A DNA stretch of 64,000 nt, from the NCBI GenBank assembly GCA_030441635.1, contig JAUEMM010000003.1, positions 47,884-111,883 on the forward strand, given 5' to 3'. The DNA is from Wolbachia endosymbiont of Tyrophagus putrescentiae (GTDB lineage: Bacteria; Pseudomonadota; Alphaproteobacteria; Rickettsiales; Anaplasmataceae). This document shows positions 8,808-17,213 of this stretch, piece after piece. A program made the translations under genes and the position numbers. How positions within the stretch are numbered: position 1 is the first letter of the stretch; every line of letters starts with the position of its first letter. Under the pieces are notes generated by a model. It was not told where the DNA came from. It was given only the letters and a program-made list of their open reading frames with translations, and made no database searches.

Positions 8808-9779
8808 CTAATTATACACATTGGTATACAACTCGTTGATTTCAGGTTCTCTACTACTTTTTGCAAAGTCTTCCGATTCTCTAACTAAAGCACGTATTTC
8901 TTTATCAAACTTCTTACATTCTTCTTCTGAAGCTATTTTTTTATCAACCATGTATTCCTTTAAAGTTTCTATAGGATCATGATTTTGTTTAATATTTTCA
9001 ACTTCTTCTTTTGAACGATAATTTGCAGGATCCGACATTGAATGACCACGGTATCTATATGTCTTCATCTCGAGAAGTATAGGGCCATTACCAGTACGAC
9101 AGTGCTCAGATGCTTCACTTGTAGCTTTATAAACAGAGAAAAAATCCATACCATCAACTTGTTTTCCAGGTATACCAAAACTTTCCCCTTTTTTATAAAG
9201 ATCAGTCACAAGAGTAGACCGCTGCAAAGAAGTTCCCATTGCATATTCATTATTTTCTATAATATAAATTACAGGCAACTTCCACAAAGATGCCATATTA
9301 AATGCTTCATACACTTGCCCTTGGTTTGCAGCGCCATCTCCAAAATACGTGAAAACAACATTACTATTACCTTTATACTTATTTGCAAACGCCATTCCTG
9401 TTCCAATTGGAACTTGTGCACCAACAATTCCATGCCCACCAAAGAACTTTTTTTCAATGTCAAATATATGCATAGAACCACCTTTCCCTTTTGAGCACCC
9501 CGTTTCTCTACCAGTAAGCTCTGCCATAACAACCTTCGGATCTGAGTTACATGCAAGCATTAAGCCATGATCTCTATAACTTGTAACAAAAGAATCACCT
9601 AACTTTGACGCAGCATGAGTTCCAACAGCAACTGCTTCTTGTCCTATTGATAAGTGGCAAAATCCTCCTATTAGCCCCATTCCATACAGTTGTCCTGCTT
9701 TCTCTTCAAATCTTCGTATAAGTAGCATTTTCTTATAAAACTCAATTATTTGCTCCTTAATGAAATTTTCAGCTTTCAT
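8808..9779 (-). CDS. pdhA: Pyruvate dehydrogenase E1 component, alpha subunit
   Basis: 323 residues, the short alpha-proteobacterial and mitochondrial type. With the beta subunit it decarboxylates pyruvate on thiamine diphosphate and reductively acetylates the lipoyl groups of E2. The ThDP motif GDGAANQGQVYEAFN runs into IYIIENN. The substrate channel segment RGHSMSDPANYR, carrying the phosphorylation-loop serines of the eukaryotic enzyme, is present near residue 245. The beta subunit is not in this window, so the complex is encoded at split loci, as is common in Rickettsiales. Confidence 0.95.
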   Translation of the reverse strand: MKAENFIKEQIIEFYKKMLLIRRFEEKAGQLYGMGLIGGFCHLSIGQEAVAVGTHAASKLGDSFVTSYRDHGLMLACNSDPKVVMAELTGRETGCSKGKGGSMHIFDIEKKFFGGHGIVGAQVPIGTGMAFANKYKGNSNVVFTYFGDGAANQGQVYEAFNMASLWKLPVIYIIENNEYAMGTSLQRSTLVTDLYKKGESFGIPGKQVDGMDFFSVYKATSEASEHCRTGNGPILLEMKTYRYRGHSMSDPANYRSKEEVENIKQNHDPIETLKEYMVDKKIASEEECKKFDKEIRALVRESEDFAKSSREPEINELYTNVYN

Positions 9780-9843
9780 ACCAATTTTTTTCCATTAAAC
9801 TACCATAATATCAGAAATTAAAATATTTTATAATAATATCTCT

Positions 9844-10272
9844 ATGGACTACTATCACTGGCTTGAAGCACTTCATGTTATCTCTGTCATCATGTGGATG
9901 GCAGGAATGCTTTACCTTCCTAGACTTTATGTGTACCACGCAACTGTAAATCCAGGGTCAGAAAGCGATAATCTGCTGCAAACAATGGAGAGAAGGCTTT
10001 TAAAATGCATAATAAACCCTTCAATGTGTTTTTCACTAGGCTTTGGACTGACATTGATGATCATCAGAGAAGCATACAGAGAAGGATGGTTTCATGCAAA
10101 ATTGTTCGCAATATTGTTGATGTTAGTTATTCATATGCTACTTGCTAAATACAGGAAAAGCTTTATAAACGGCTCGAACAGCAAAACTCACACTCATTTT
10201 CGCATCTTAAATGAAGCAGTAACGGTACTGATAATATTCATAGTAATTATGGTCGTAGTAAAGCCTTTCTAG
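9844..10272 (+). CDS. hemJ: Protoporphyrinogen IX oxidase HemJ
   Basis: 142 residues with four predicted membrane helices. HemJ oxidises protoporphyrinogen IX to protoporphyrin IX in the inner membrane, the penultimate step of heme synthesis in bacteria lacking HemG or HemY. The start (DYYHWLEALHVISVIMWMAGMLYLPR) contains the conserved His and the W-AG-LYLPR motif, and a second conserved K-A-LY-like segment lies around residue 87. The stop codon is directly adjacent to the stop of hemE on the other strand, with no bases between them, so two heme genes converge here. Confidence 0.9.
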   Translation: MDYYHWLEALHVISVIMWMAGMLYLPRLYVYHATVNPGSESDNLLQTMERRLLKCIINPSMCFSLGFGLTLMIIREAYREGWFHAKLFAILLMLVIHMLLAKYRKSFINGSNSKTHTHFRILNEAVTVLIIFIVIMVVVKPF

Positions 10273-11298
10273 CTACTCTGTACTATAGCTTCTCACTAAC
10301 TTTACTAGTTCACCAATGTTTTCAATTGGCGTATCAGGAAGTACCCCATGCCCAAGATTAAATATAAATGGCAACCCACTAAAGCAATCAATTATGCGCT
10401 TCGCCTCTTTCAATGCCTCTTCTTTGTTATAGGCTAAAAGATTTGGATTAAGGTTTCCTTGTATTGGTATTTTTAAATTTTCCTTAGCCCACCCTATCGA
10501 AACATCATAATCTATACTCACTGCAGATATATCCGTCTGTTCACAGTAATCTTTATAGAGGTCTCCAGCACATCTTGGAAATCCAATTATCGGAAAATCA
10601 TTGAACCTATTTCTTATTGCTGAAACAATTCTTTTTGTTGGTTTAATAATATACTCTATAAACAAGTTTTTAGGAAGTGCTCCGGCATTGCTATCAAATA
10701 TTTGGATTACATCCGCACCGGCCTCTATTTGTTTGATTAAATAGGTACTTGTTGCTTCTGTAATTATTTCAATAACTTTCTTTAAGTCCGATGAGCAAAA
10801 TTCCTTTATTTTAGAAAAAGTTTTACTTCCTCCGCCTTCTATTATGTATGAGGCTACTGTCCATGGTCCTCCAGCAAACCCTATGAGAGACTTCTCTTCC
10901 GGTAACAGTTCCCTAACTTTTCTTATAGCATCCAAAATTGGCAAAATTTTACTTTCAATTTCTTGTATACCCTTTAGCTCTTTAGAACTTTGCACAGGCA
11001 CAATCTGCGGACCTATACCCCTTATAAAACTTACATTGCAACCTAAAACTTCAGCAATAACTAGTATATCGGAAAAAATTATTGCAGCATCAAAATCAAA
11101 CCTTCTTATCGGCTGCAGTGTCAACTCAGTGACTAGATCCGTATTGTAACATGTCTCCATAAAGTTGCTCATGTTTTCCACAGCCTTACGGTATTCTGGA
11201 AGAGATCTGCCTGCCTGGCGCATCAGCCAAATGGGTATTTTTCCCTTTGGTTTGCCTTTTTTGATAACCTCTGCGATGAGCCTTTTACTGTTTTCCAA
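10273..11298 (-). CDS. hemE: Uroporphyrinogen decarboxylase HemE
   Basis: 341 residues, full length. It removes four carboxyl groups from uroporphyrinogen III to give coproporphyrinogen III. The signature [15 protein letters not shown] is at the N-terminus and [12 protein letters not shown] in the middle; the conserved late GHGVLPDTP motif is complete. Its 5' end faces the replication origin region, the arrangement reported for Wolbachia and relatives, where hemE and a CBS-domain gene flank ori. Confidence 0.97.
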   Translation of the reverse strand: MENSKRLIAEVIKKGKPKGKIPIWLMRQAGRSLPEYRKAVENMSNFMETCYNTDLVTELTLQPIRRFDFDAAIIFSDILVIAEVLGCNVSFIRGIGPQIVPVQSSKELKGIQEIESKILPILDAIRKVRELLPEEKSLIGFAGGPWTVASYIIEGGGSKTFSKIKEFCSSDLKKVIEIITEATSTYLIKQIEAGADVIQIFDSNAGALPKNLFIEYIIKPTKRIVSAIRNRFNDFPIIGFPRCAGDLYKDYCEQTDISAVSIDYDVSIGWAKENLKIPIQGNLNPNLLAYNKEEALKEAKRIIDCFSGLPFIFNLGHGVLPDTPIENIGELVKLVRSYSTE

Positions 11299-11406
11299 TC
11301 TAACTACTTTTATTTTTTATTATATTATAGAAGTATAACAGTAATAGTAGTTATATCAATAACATGTTATTAATTAAAATTTAGTAAAAGATTATGTTAT
11401 TTAATT

Positions 11407-11415
11407 TGTGGATAA
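11407..11415 (-). promoter_or_regulatory. Perfect DnaA box in oriC
   Basis: The plus strand reads TGTGGATAA, the exact complement of the consensus DnaA box TTATCCACA. It sits in the hemE-proximal third of the gap, just before a TTAATAACTTATAG stretch. It is the only perfect match I found in this interval. Confidence 0.75.
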
Positions 11416-11562
11416 ATATGTTAATAACTTATAGATACTGTTGATTTTCTTGTATAACTTATGTTCATAAGTAAATTGTTAGTTGTGTTAGTAATTTCTA
11501 TTATGGAAAGTCAATAATGATGATATGTCTGTGTATATGTGCACAAAAAAGTTGTTGAGCAA

Positions 11563-11585
11563 CTGTTAATATCTTATATTAACAG
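11563..11585. repeat. Perfect 10 bp inverted repeat with 3 bp spacer in oriC
   Basis: CTGTTAATAT at 11563-11572 is mirrored exactly by ATATTAACAG at 11576-11585 around the spacer CTT. Each arm contains a TTAA core. Two smaller perfect palindromes flank it in the same gap: CTTATG-TT-CATAAG at 11458-11471 and TACTTA-T-TAAGTA at 11618-11630. The symmetry suggests a dimeric DNA-binding protein site or a cruciform; which protein binds is unknown. It is not followed by a T-run and is unlikely to be a terminator. Confidence 0.7.
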
Positions 11586-11659
11586 ATAATTCACAGATTA
11601 GTTCAGTGTTATTGACATACTTATTAAGTATTTAGTAACAATTTTTTTTATAGATTTAA

Positions 11660-12511
11660 TTGCTGGTTATTACGGGAAATAGATTGAAAAAGCGATATTC
11701 AAATTTTATAGAAAAATTAGTATATGGGGCTTTTTTATTTCTATTTAAAAGAGCTTCTATACTAAAAAAATCAGCAACTGATGCGTTGATGAATGATCTA
11801 CCTGATCTTAATATATTCAACAGTCTATTGAAGTTTTATGACTGTGGAATCATTGACATAATGACTCCACGTATGGAAATATGTGCAGTTAGCTTAGACT
11901 CAAGCAGACAAGAGATAATAGAAAAGGTAAAGAATGTAAATCACACTAAGATTCCAGTTTATAAAAATAATGTCGATAACATAATAGGATTCCTTTATAT
12001 GAAGGATGTAATCTTTAGTACCGATGAAACCTTTAATTTGAAGCATATTATTCAAAATGTAATATTTGTTCCACCATCGATGAGAACAACTAATCTTTTT
12101 ATTAAAATGAAATCGTCAAGATCGTATTTAGCTATTGTGTTGGATGAGTACGGCGGAACAGACGGTTTAATTTCGATGACTGACCTCATCGAAGAAATAA
12201 TACCGAGCTTTGATAACGAGAACGATGCAAATCCTGAATATGCTATTGTAAAGTTAAATAATAATAGATTCGAGATATCAGCAAGAGTTTTAATAAAAGA
12301 TATAGAAGAGGATCTGAATATAGAATTACGAGATTCAGAAGAAGATTATGCAACTGTTGGTGGCTTAATACTTTCAATTGCTGGTAAAGTTCCTTCTACG
12401 GATGAAGTAATCGAGTACAAGAATGGAATAAGATTTGTAATCAAAGACGCAAATGAGCGTTATATTAATAAAGTAATACTAGATTTAGGTGATTACAAAA
12501 ACTCTGTTTAG
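11660..12511 (+). CDS. CBS-domain protein, TlyC/CorC-like (COG1253)
   Basis: 283 residues from a TTG start. Two CBS domains (about 65-185) begin with the family signature DIMTPRMEI and include KIPVYKNNVDNIIGFLYMKD. A DEYGGTDGLISMTDLIEEI segment and a C-terminal CorC/HlyC transporter-associated domain (about 200-280, with the GGLILSIAGKVP motif) follow. It lacks the N-terminal DUF21 membrane domain of larger relatives. Members are called hemolysin C or magnesium/cobalt efflux proteins; the true role is uncertain, and the rickettsial TlyC has been proposed as a membranolysin. It defines the right flank of the origin. Confidence 0.85.
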   Translation: MLVITGNRLKKRYSNFIEKLVYGAFLFLFKRASILKKSATDALMNDLPDLNIFNSLLKFYDCGIIDIMTPRMEICAVSLDSSRQEIIEKVKNVNHTKIPVYKNNVDNIIGFLYMKDVIFSTDETFNLKHIIQNVIFVPPSMRTTNLFIKMKSSRSYLAIVLDEYGGTDGLISMTDLIEEIIPSFDNENDANPEYAIVKLNNNRFEISARVLIKDIEEDLNIELRDSEEDYATVGGLILSIAGKVPSTDEVIEYKNGIRFVIKDANERYINKVILDLGDYKNSV

Positions 12512-12514
12512 CTC

Positions 12515-13186
12515 TTATTTATCAATTTTCCTTACCATGCTTTCAATCATATGTCTTACTCCTTTGTATATAGGGAACAAATCTTCATCTCTCATATAGG
12601 CAGAGCAGGAAAATATATTGTTTTCCTCGTCCTCTATCGATAATTCTGTATCACACTTAATATGATCACCACCTAATTTGTCTATTAATTGCTTTTTATC
12701 ATCTCCTATAGTTACCTTTGCTCTTACTTTAGCTTTGTTACTTAGAATAGAAACGACTATAGCTGGCGAAATGCATATTGCTCCAATTGGCTTTTTTGCA
12801 TTGAAAAACTCTAGAACCAGCCTTTCAAATTCAGGTATCACCGTTACTTCTTCTTTGTCTTCACCTAGGTCAGATAAGTTTTTTGCAACTCCATACCCAC
12901 CTGGTATTACTAGCATATCAAAATCTTCAGCTTTAGCTTCTTTCAAATCGTATATTTCTCCTCTTGCAATTCTTGCAGCTTCAACAAGTATATTTCTTTT
13001 TTCTTTTGTTATTTTTTTTGTTTCATGGTCTGTAACTAGGAAGCTTATATTAGGTGCAAAGCATTTGACATTTACTTCTTGCTGATCTAACGCGAGTAAA
13101 CTTAAAACAACTTCTCTTATTTCAGCACCATCAAGATGGCCACATCCTGATAGAACGATAGCAGCTTTCAGTCTTTTTTCACTCAT
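12515..13186 (-). CDS. elbB: ElbB-type glyoxalase / class I glutamine amidotransferase-like protein
   Basis: 223 residues from the ATG at 13186; an upstream start at 13201 would add five residues but the family begins MSEK-like. It belongs to the DJ-1/PfpI superfamily. The start KAAIVLSGCGHLDGAEIRE is the ElbB signature, and MLVIPGGYGVAKNLSDL carries the nucleophile-elbow region. The nucleophile Cys is in IGAICISPA. E. coli ElbB has glyoxalase activity and was linked to isoprenoid synthesis; the physiological role here is unknown. It is convergent with the tlyC-like gene, with only 3 bp between stops. Confidence 0.9.
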   Translation of the reverse strand: MSEKRLKAAIVLSGCGHLDGAEIREVVLSLLALDQQEVNVKCFAPNISFLVTDHETKKITKEKRNILVEAARIARGEIYDLKEAKAEDFDMLVIPGGYGVAKNLSDLGEDKEEVTVIPEFERLVLEFFNAKKPIGAICISPAIVVSILSNKAKVRAKVTIGDDKKQLIDKLGGDHIKCDTELSIEDEENNIFSCSAYMRDEDLFPIYKGVRHMIESMVRKIDK

Positions 13187-13377
13187 AAAATTCCTTATCA
13201 TATAATCTGATATTCTAGTGTATATTTTATGATTAGAAAAGAGATATATTATATTAATTAATTAGTATTGGCTGTTTATAATTAAGTATAGTATTCTGTC
13301 CCTATATCGAGTATGTTAGTTGATAAATTTTTGAAATGCTAATTATAGACTTCTTTCAAAACTTTAAAGAATCTGCG

Positions 13378-14166
13378 TTAGAAATTAAACCTTAATCCAA
13401 CTTCAAGGTTATGGGCTGCAATATCGTCGACTATGGGTATGGGCATGCTAAAGTAACGGTAGCCAAAAAAGATATCTGTTCCTGGTATAATAGAGTAATC
13501 AACACCTAGCTTTGCTTGATATGCAAACCAAGGGACATTCAGCGGCATTGGTCCTAGTGGTGGTTTGCTAACCCTTTTTAATCTAAAAACTGTTGGTCCT
13601 ATCCCAAGACCAACATAAGGGGCAAATTTTGTATCCTTAATTCTTGGATTGTAGTATAGATTTAGTAAGAATCCGAGTATGCTAGCCGATTTATCGAATA
13701 CAGGAGTACCATTATTTTCGATATTTATTTGGGAGTACATTATCTCGCAATCAAATCGTCCATTCTCTCTGACGTGATAACCCAAATGGGTGCTGCCAAG
13801 CCATTTGAAATTGACTTTACCTTTGAATTGATTAATATCATCGATTTGTTCTACTATAAATTTTTTTACAAAAGCTGAAAAATAACTATCTTCTTCCACT
13901 AAATTTTTTATTTTTTCTCCTATTGTTTTTATGCCATCTATGAATATTTCTGAGTTATCAAAGAATACTTTTCCACCGCTAATACCAGTATAGAACCCAT
14001 ACTTTTCTGGTGATTCTTTTTGTTGATTATTTCTTTCTATGTTTTGATTCCTAATGATATATGAAATATTGCTTATTTTCAAATCTGGAGGAGAAGAAGT
14101 ATACTCATCTGTGTAACCAGTGATGGATAAGAGTGCAATAAAGAATAAAACAATAAGTCTTTTCAT
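13378..14166 (-). CDS. Surface antigen, P44/Msp2 (Surface_Ag_2) family outer membrane protein
   Basis: 262 residues with a signal peptide (MKRLIVLFFIALLSITGYT). The mature part starts with a YGFYTGISGGKVFF strand and alternates amphipathic beta strands: LGYHVRENGRFDCEIMYSQI, YVGLGIGPTVFRL, YQAKLGVDYSIIPGTDIFFGYRYF, ending NLEVGLRFNF. The aromatic final residue and the TPYVG/GYRYF-like motifs match the beta-barrel antigens of Anaplasmataceae. It resembles the wsp gene in this window in fold but is clearly a separate paralogue. It has its own AT-rich upstream region. Confidence 0.85.
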   Translation of the reverse strand: MKRLIVLFFIALLSITGYTDEYTSSPPDLKISNISYIIRNQNIERNNQQKESPEKYGFYTGISGGKVFFDNSEIFIDGIKTIGEKIKNLVEEDSYFSAFVKKFIVEQIDDINQFKGKVNFKWLGSTHLGYHVRENGRFDCEIMYSQINIENNGTPVFDKSASILGFLLNLYYNPRIKDTKFAPYVGLGIGPTVFRLKRVSKPPLGPMPLNVPWFAYQAKLGVDYSIIPGTDIFFGYRYFSMPIPIVDDIAAHNLEVGLRFNF

Positions 14167-14221
14167 AATAAAACTAAACCCTTAATTTAAAATACGCAAA
14201 ATAATACTACCATAAATTTTA

Positions 14222-15430
14222 CTAAGAGGAAATTAAATAATTGTCTTCTACTTCTATAATATTAGCACTTATAATGCTTTTGGCTGGCAGTTGCGATTTT
14301 AATCTTACCAATGCGAAATTTTCTGCTCTACCAATATGATTGTGTTCAACTAGAACATTCTGTTTAGTGCCTACTAAAGATTGGAGAAAATCATGTGTTC
14401 TTTTTTTGTGCATTTCTCTTAAGTACTTTACCCTCTCTTTACGTATGTTTTCTGGTACTTGTGGCATCCTCGCTGCAGGGGTATTTTTCCGTTCTGAGTA
14501 CGGAAAAGCATGTAGATATACCACATTTATTTCCTCTAACAAGTCAACAGTATCTTGAAACATTTCATCAGTCTCTGTTGGGAATCCTGCGATGATATCA
14601 GCACCGAGTGCTATATCAGGCCTTAGTTTTTTTACCTTGCTACAAAACTCAATAGCTTGCTCCCTGCTATGGCGGCGCTTCATTCTTTTCAAAATTAAAT
14701 TATTGCCGGATTGCAAGCTCAAGTGCAAGTGGGGCATTAATCTTGGCTCGTTGATTATCAGATCCAGCAACTCATGATCAACTTCAGCAACATCAATGGA
14801 AGAAAGTCTAAGTCTCTTTAACTCGGGGACATCCTTCAAAACCCTCCTAATCATTGAACCAAGGGAAGGTTTTCCGAGAAGGTCAGTGCCAAAATCTGTG
14901 ATGTCAACCCCAGTAAATACAACTTCTTGGTAACCATTTGCAACGAAGATTTTTATTTGCTCTATAATGTTGCTTATAGGAACAGAACGATTGTCTCCTC
15001 TTGCTTGGGTGATAGAGCAGAAAGTGCAGCTATGATTACAACCGCTTTGAATTTCAATAAATGCTCTAGATTTATCCTGAAATTGATTTATGAGAGTACG
15101 TTCCTGCTGATTTTCAATTTTACTTTCATCTAATAGGTAATTTTCAATTTTTAATTTCTCTTGATTACCTAGGACTTTGCTTACACCAGGCATATTTGCA
15201 TAGGATTCAGGGTCTAACTGAACTGCGCATCCAACTACGATGATTTCCTTACTTGGATCATCTCTATGTATTTTGCGTATCTTTTGCTTCACTTGACGCT
15301 CTGCCTCATTTGTTACTGCACAACTGTGAACCACAACAATGTTTTTTCTTTCCGCTTTTTTCAAGGTTTCTTTAATTAGTTCACTTTCATAGAAGTTAAG
15401 GCGGCAACCAAATGTTATTACTTCATTCAT
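14222..15430 (-). CDS. mtaB: tRNA t6A37 methylthiotransferase MtaB
   Basis: 402 residues. It adds a methylthio group to N6-threonylcarbamoyladenosine at position 37 of tRNAs reading ANN codons, using two 4Fe-4S clusters and SAM. The N-terminal domain (TFGCRLNFYESE and later HSCAVTNEAERQ, then VVGCAVQ) supplies three Cys for one cluster. The radical SAM motif CNHSCTFCSIT is near residue 132, and PYSERKNTPAARM is typical. A TRAM-like tail closes the protein. The MtaB rather than MiaB subtype is judged from CAVTNEAERQ. Confidence 0.92.
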   Translation of the reverse strand: MNEVITFGCRLNFYESELIKETLKKAERKNIVVVHSCAVTNEAERQVKQKIRKIHRDDPSKEIIVVGCAVQLDPESYANMPGVSKVLGNQEKLKIENYLLDESKIENQQERTLINQFQDKSRAFIEIQSGCNHSCTFCSITQARGDNRSVPISNIIEQIKIFVANGYQEVVFTGVDITDFGTDLLGKPSLGSMIRRVLKDVPELKRLRLSSIDVAEVDHELLDLIINEPRLMPHLHLSLQSGNNLILKRMKRRHSREQAIEFCSKVKKLRPDIALGADIIAGFPTETDEMFQDTVDLLEEINVVYLHAFPYSERKNTPAARMPQVPENIRKERVKYLREMHKKRTHDFLQSLVGTKQNVLVEHNHIGRAENFALVRLKSQLPAKSIISANIIEVEDNYLISS

Positions 15431-15519
15431 TTTAAATTTTACAATTTTGACATCTTAATTTTATTATACCGAATGTTAATAAAAAAGGGACGTTTTATTA
15501 AATTAGTCTTATAGGAAAA

Positions 15520-16530
15520 TTAAAAGAAATCTAAATCAATATGCATAAAAAATAAGCCCTCACTTTCATCTTTTATGCTAATGGTAGCGTCGGTATTTAA
15601 GGGTAATGGATCATTTATATATCCATGACCTATTCCATCTATTGTGAAAACCGGGAAGTTAACGCTTTGTGCAAATCGCTTTTTTACAACCTCTACCAAA
15701 TTATCATTACTTGAGTAAATAAAGTCGCCAAAAATAACTGCGTGTACTCCATCAAAAATGCCAGCTTGTTGTAAATGATCTAAACTGCGTTCTATTGCAT
15801 ACGGAGGAATTTTTATGTCCTCTAAAAATAAGATTTTTCCTTTTGTATCTATCTGCCAAGCGGTTCCTATACTATTTTCAACTAGAGTCATATTACCGCC
15901 CGTGATCTTGGATTTTAAACTGCCATTCTTTAGCTTAGTGCCATTGTTGATTATTTTCACGTTATCAAAACTGACGGATTTTTTTTGGCCAGAAATCAAC
16001 GCTTCTAGTTTATCGATGGAATCTTGAGAAACGAGATTGTTTACGATCATTGTTAGCATAGTGCCATGAAGAGTCTCCCATTTATATTTTTTTTGCAGGT
16101 AAATATGTAAGGCAGTAATATCGCTATAGCCTATTAAAACTTTCTTATTCTTAGCTATCTTTTTCTTCTGGTGAGTAGGGAGCTTTTCCAGATAAGGGAT
16201 TAACCGCGATGCACCTTTTCCTCCTTTTATGCACCAAATTATCTTACTATCGTCGATTAGTGCACTGATTAGATCATTTGCTCTGAATTCATCAGAATTA
16301 GAATAGAATGGATTGTCGTTGCTATATATTTTTTCAGAGAGATAAACATCAAAACCTAAGCTTTCTACATATTTTCTTATAGCAATCAAATCTGATTCTT
16401 CTCCTTTGCCAGAAGGGGCAATAATATGAACTTTATCTGTTGCATATACGCTGAAGCATAGGAAGTATAAAAAGCAAAAAACTATGTAACGCATCAAGAA
16501 TAAATGGATAATATAGCTTAAAGTCTTCAT
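15520..16530 (-). CDS. LD-carboxypeptidase, S66 family, probably secreted
   Basis: 336 residues, or 324 if translation starts at the second ATG (16494), which gives a clean signal peptide (MRYIVFCFLYFLCFSVYA). S66 enzymes cut the terminal D-Ala from the murein tetrapeptide. Seen here: HIIAPSG at the start of the mature protein, KGGKGASRLIPYL, the nucleophile Ser in GYSDITALH, the Glu in FLEDI and the His in GIGHGYINDP. The cytoplasmic E. coli LdcA lacks a signal peptide, so an exported form is noteworthy in a bacterium with at most minimal peptidoglycan. It may process peptidoglycan fragments in the periplasm; this is inference. Confidence 0.88.
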   Translation of the reverse strand: MKTLSYIIHLFLMRYIVFCFLYFLCFSVYATDKVHIIAPSGKGEESDLIAIRKYVESLGFDVYLSEKIYSNDNPFYSNSDEFRANDLISALIDDSKIIWCIKGGKGASRLIPYLEKLPTHQKKKIAKNKKVLIGYSDITALHIYLQKKYKWETLHGTMLTMIVNNLVSQDSIDKLEALISGQKKSVSFDNVKIINNGTKLKNGSLKSKITGGNMTLVENSIGTAWQIDTKGKILFLEDIKIPPYAIERSLDHLQQAGIFDGVHAVIFGDFIYSSNDNLVEVVKKRFAQSVNFPVFTIDGIGHGYINDPLPLNTDATISIKDESEGLFFMHIDLDFF

Positions 16531-16613
16531 ATCTTTAGCAAGATCGCAACAAAATTTATTTACGTGTAATAGCTTTAGATTTATAATGCTAGGAATTGAA
16601 GTTTTATGATCTA

Positions 16614-16835
16614 ATGGCTATTGCAATTGGTGAACTAGAGAGAGTTATAAAACTGTCGTTTCCTGATGCAAACGTGGAAATTAATGATCTTGCTGGTGAT
16701 AATGATCATTATCATGTGAAACTAATTTCTGAATGTTTTGCTGGAAAGACAAAGATAGAGCAGCATAGAATGGTGTATAGGGCACTTGAAGGTTATTCTA
16801 TACATGCGTTACAATTAGAAACTAGTACTTTTTAG
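16614..16835 (+). CDS. bolA: BolA family protein
   Basis: 73 residues from the ATG at 16614; a TTG 18 bp upstream would give six more. BolA proteins pair with monothiol glutaredoxins through a shared 2Fe-2S cluster and work in iron-sulfur trafficking. The family pattern is complete: VEINDLAGDNDHYHVKLIS, then FAGKTKIEQHRMVYRAL. The next gene, 9 bp downstream, is exactly its usual partner, a CGFS glutaredoxin. It leads a five-gene plus-strand cluster reaching 19241. Confidence 0.92.
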   Translation: MAIAIGELERVIKLSFPDANVEINDLAGDNDHYHVKLISECFAGKTKIEQHRMVYRALEGYSIHALQLETSTF

Positions 16836-16844
16836 GGTGAATTT

Positions 16845-17165
16845 ATGGATATTTTTGAGCAGATAAGAAAAGACATAGCAGAAAATGATGTAGTGCTATA
16901 CATGAAGGGTACCGCTGATTTTCCTCAATGTGGTTTTTCAGGAGTTGTGGTGTCAATTCTTCATAGGCTTAATGTAAAATTTAAAGATATTAATGTGCTT
17001 GAAGATAATGAAATACGTGAAGCTATAAAAAAATTTTCTGATTGGCCAACAATTCCGCAGTTATACATAAAGCAAGAGTTTGTTGGTGGCTGTGATATTA
17101 TTAAGGAGATGTATGAGAATGGTGAGTTACAGGCTTTACTAAAGGAAAAAAAGATTACTGAATAG
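16845..17165 (+). CDS. grxD: Monothiol glutaredoxin, Grx4/GrxD (CGFS) family
   Basis: 106 residues, full length. The CGFS active site (Cys29) follows KGTADFPQ, and the glutathione-binding WPTIPQLYI plus GGCDI motifs are present. These proteins bind a bridging 2Fe-2S cluster with glutathione and hand it to acceptor proteins, usually together with BolA, whose gene is directly upstream. The promoter is presumably shared with bolA. Confidence 0.95.
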   Translation: MDIFEQIRKDIAENDVVLYMKGTADFPQCGFSGVVVSILHRLNVKFKDINVLEDNEIREAIKKFSDWPTIPQLYIKQEFVGGCDIIKEMYENGELQALLKEKKITE

Positions 17166-17213
17166 AACTTGAATTTTTGTTCAGCAATTAATACAATTGT
17201 ATACATATACTTC

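Larger units (their letters stand above)
11299..11659. other. Probable chromosomal replication origin (oriC) region
   Basis: This 361 bp gene-free, strongly AT-rich gap lies between the divergent starts of hemE and the CBS-domain tlyC-like gene. That is the position described for the Wolbachia origin in the literature (hemE / COG1253 flanks). What is visible: one perfect DnaA box (11407-11415), degenerate boxes with 7 of 9 matches at 11530-11538 (TGTGTATAT) and 11538-11546 (TGTGCACAA), a 9 bp direct repeat ATAACTTAT at 11424-11432 and 11454-11462, and palindromes at 11458-11471, 11563-11585 and 11618-11630. TTAATTAA at 11370-11377 with TTAG seven bases after its first TTAA is a near match to a CtrA site. 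I did not find a clean IHF consensus. Promoters of both flanking genes must also lie here. Confidence 0.8.

Noticed and set aside
9042-9570. Several open frames on the plus strand inside pdhA
   Set aside because: They are shadows of the strongly conserved pdhA frame and match no protein pattern.
13202-13377. AT-rich gap between elbB and the surface antigen gene
   Set aside because: I looked for a small gene or strong hairpin and saw none; probably only the elbB promoter region and the antigen gene's 3' flank.
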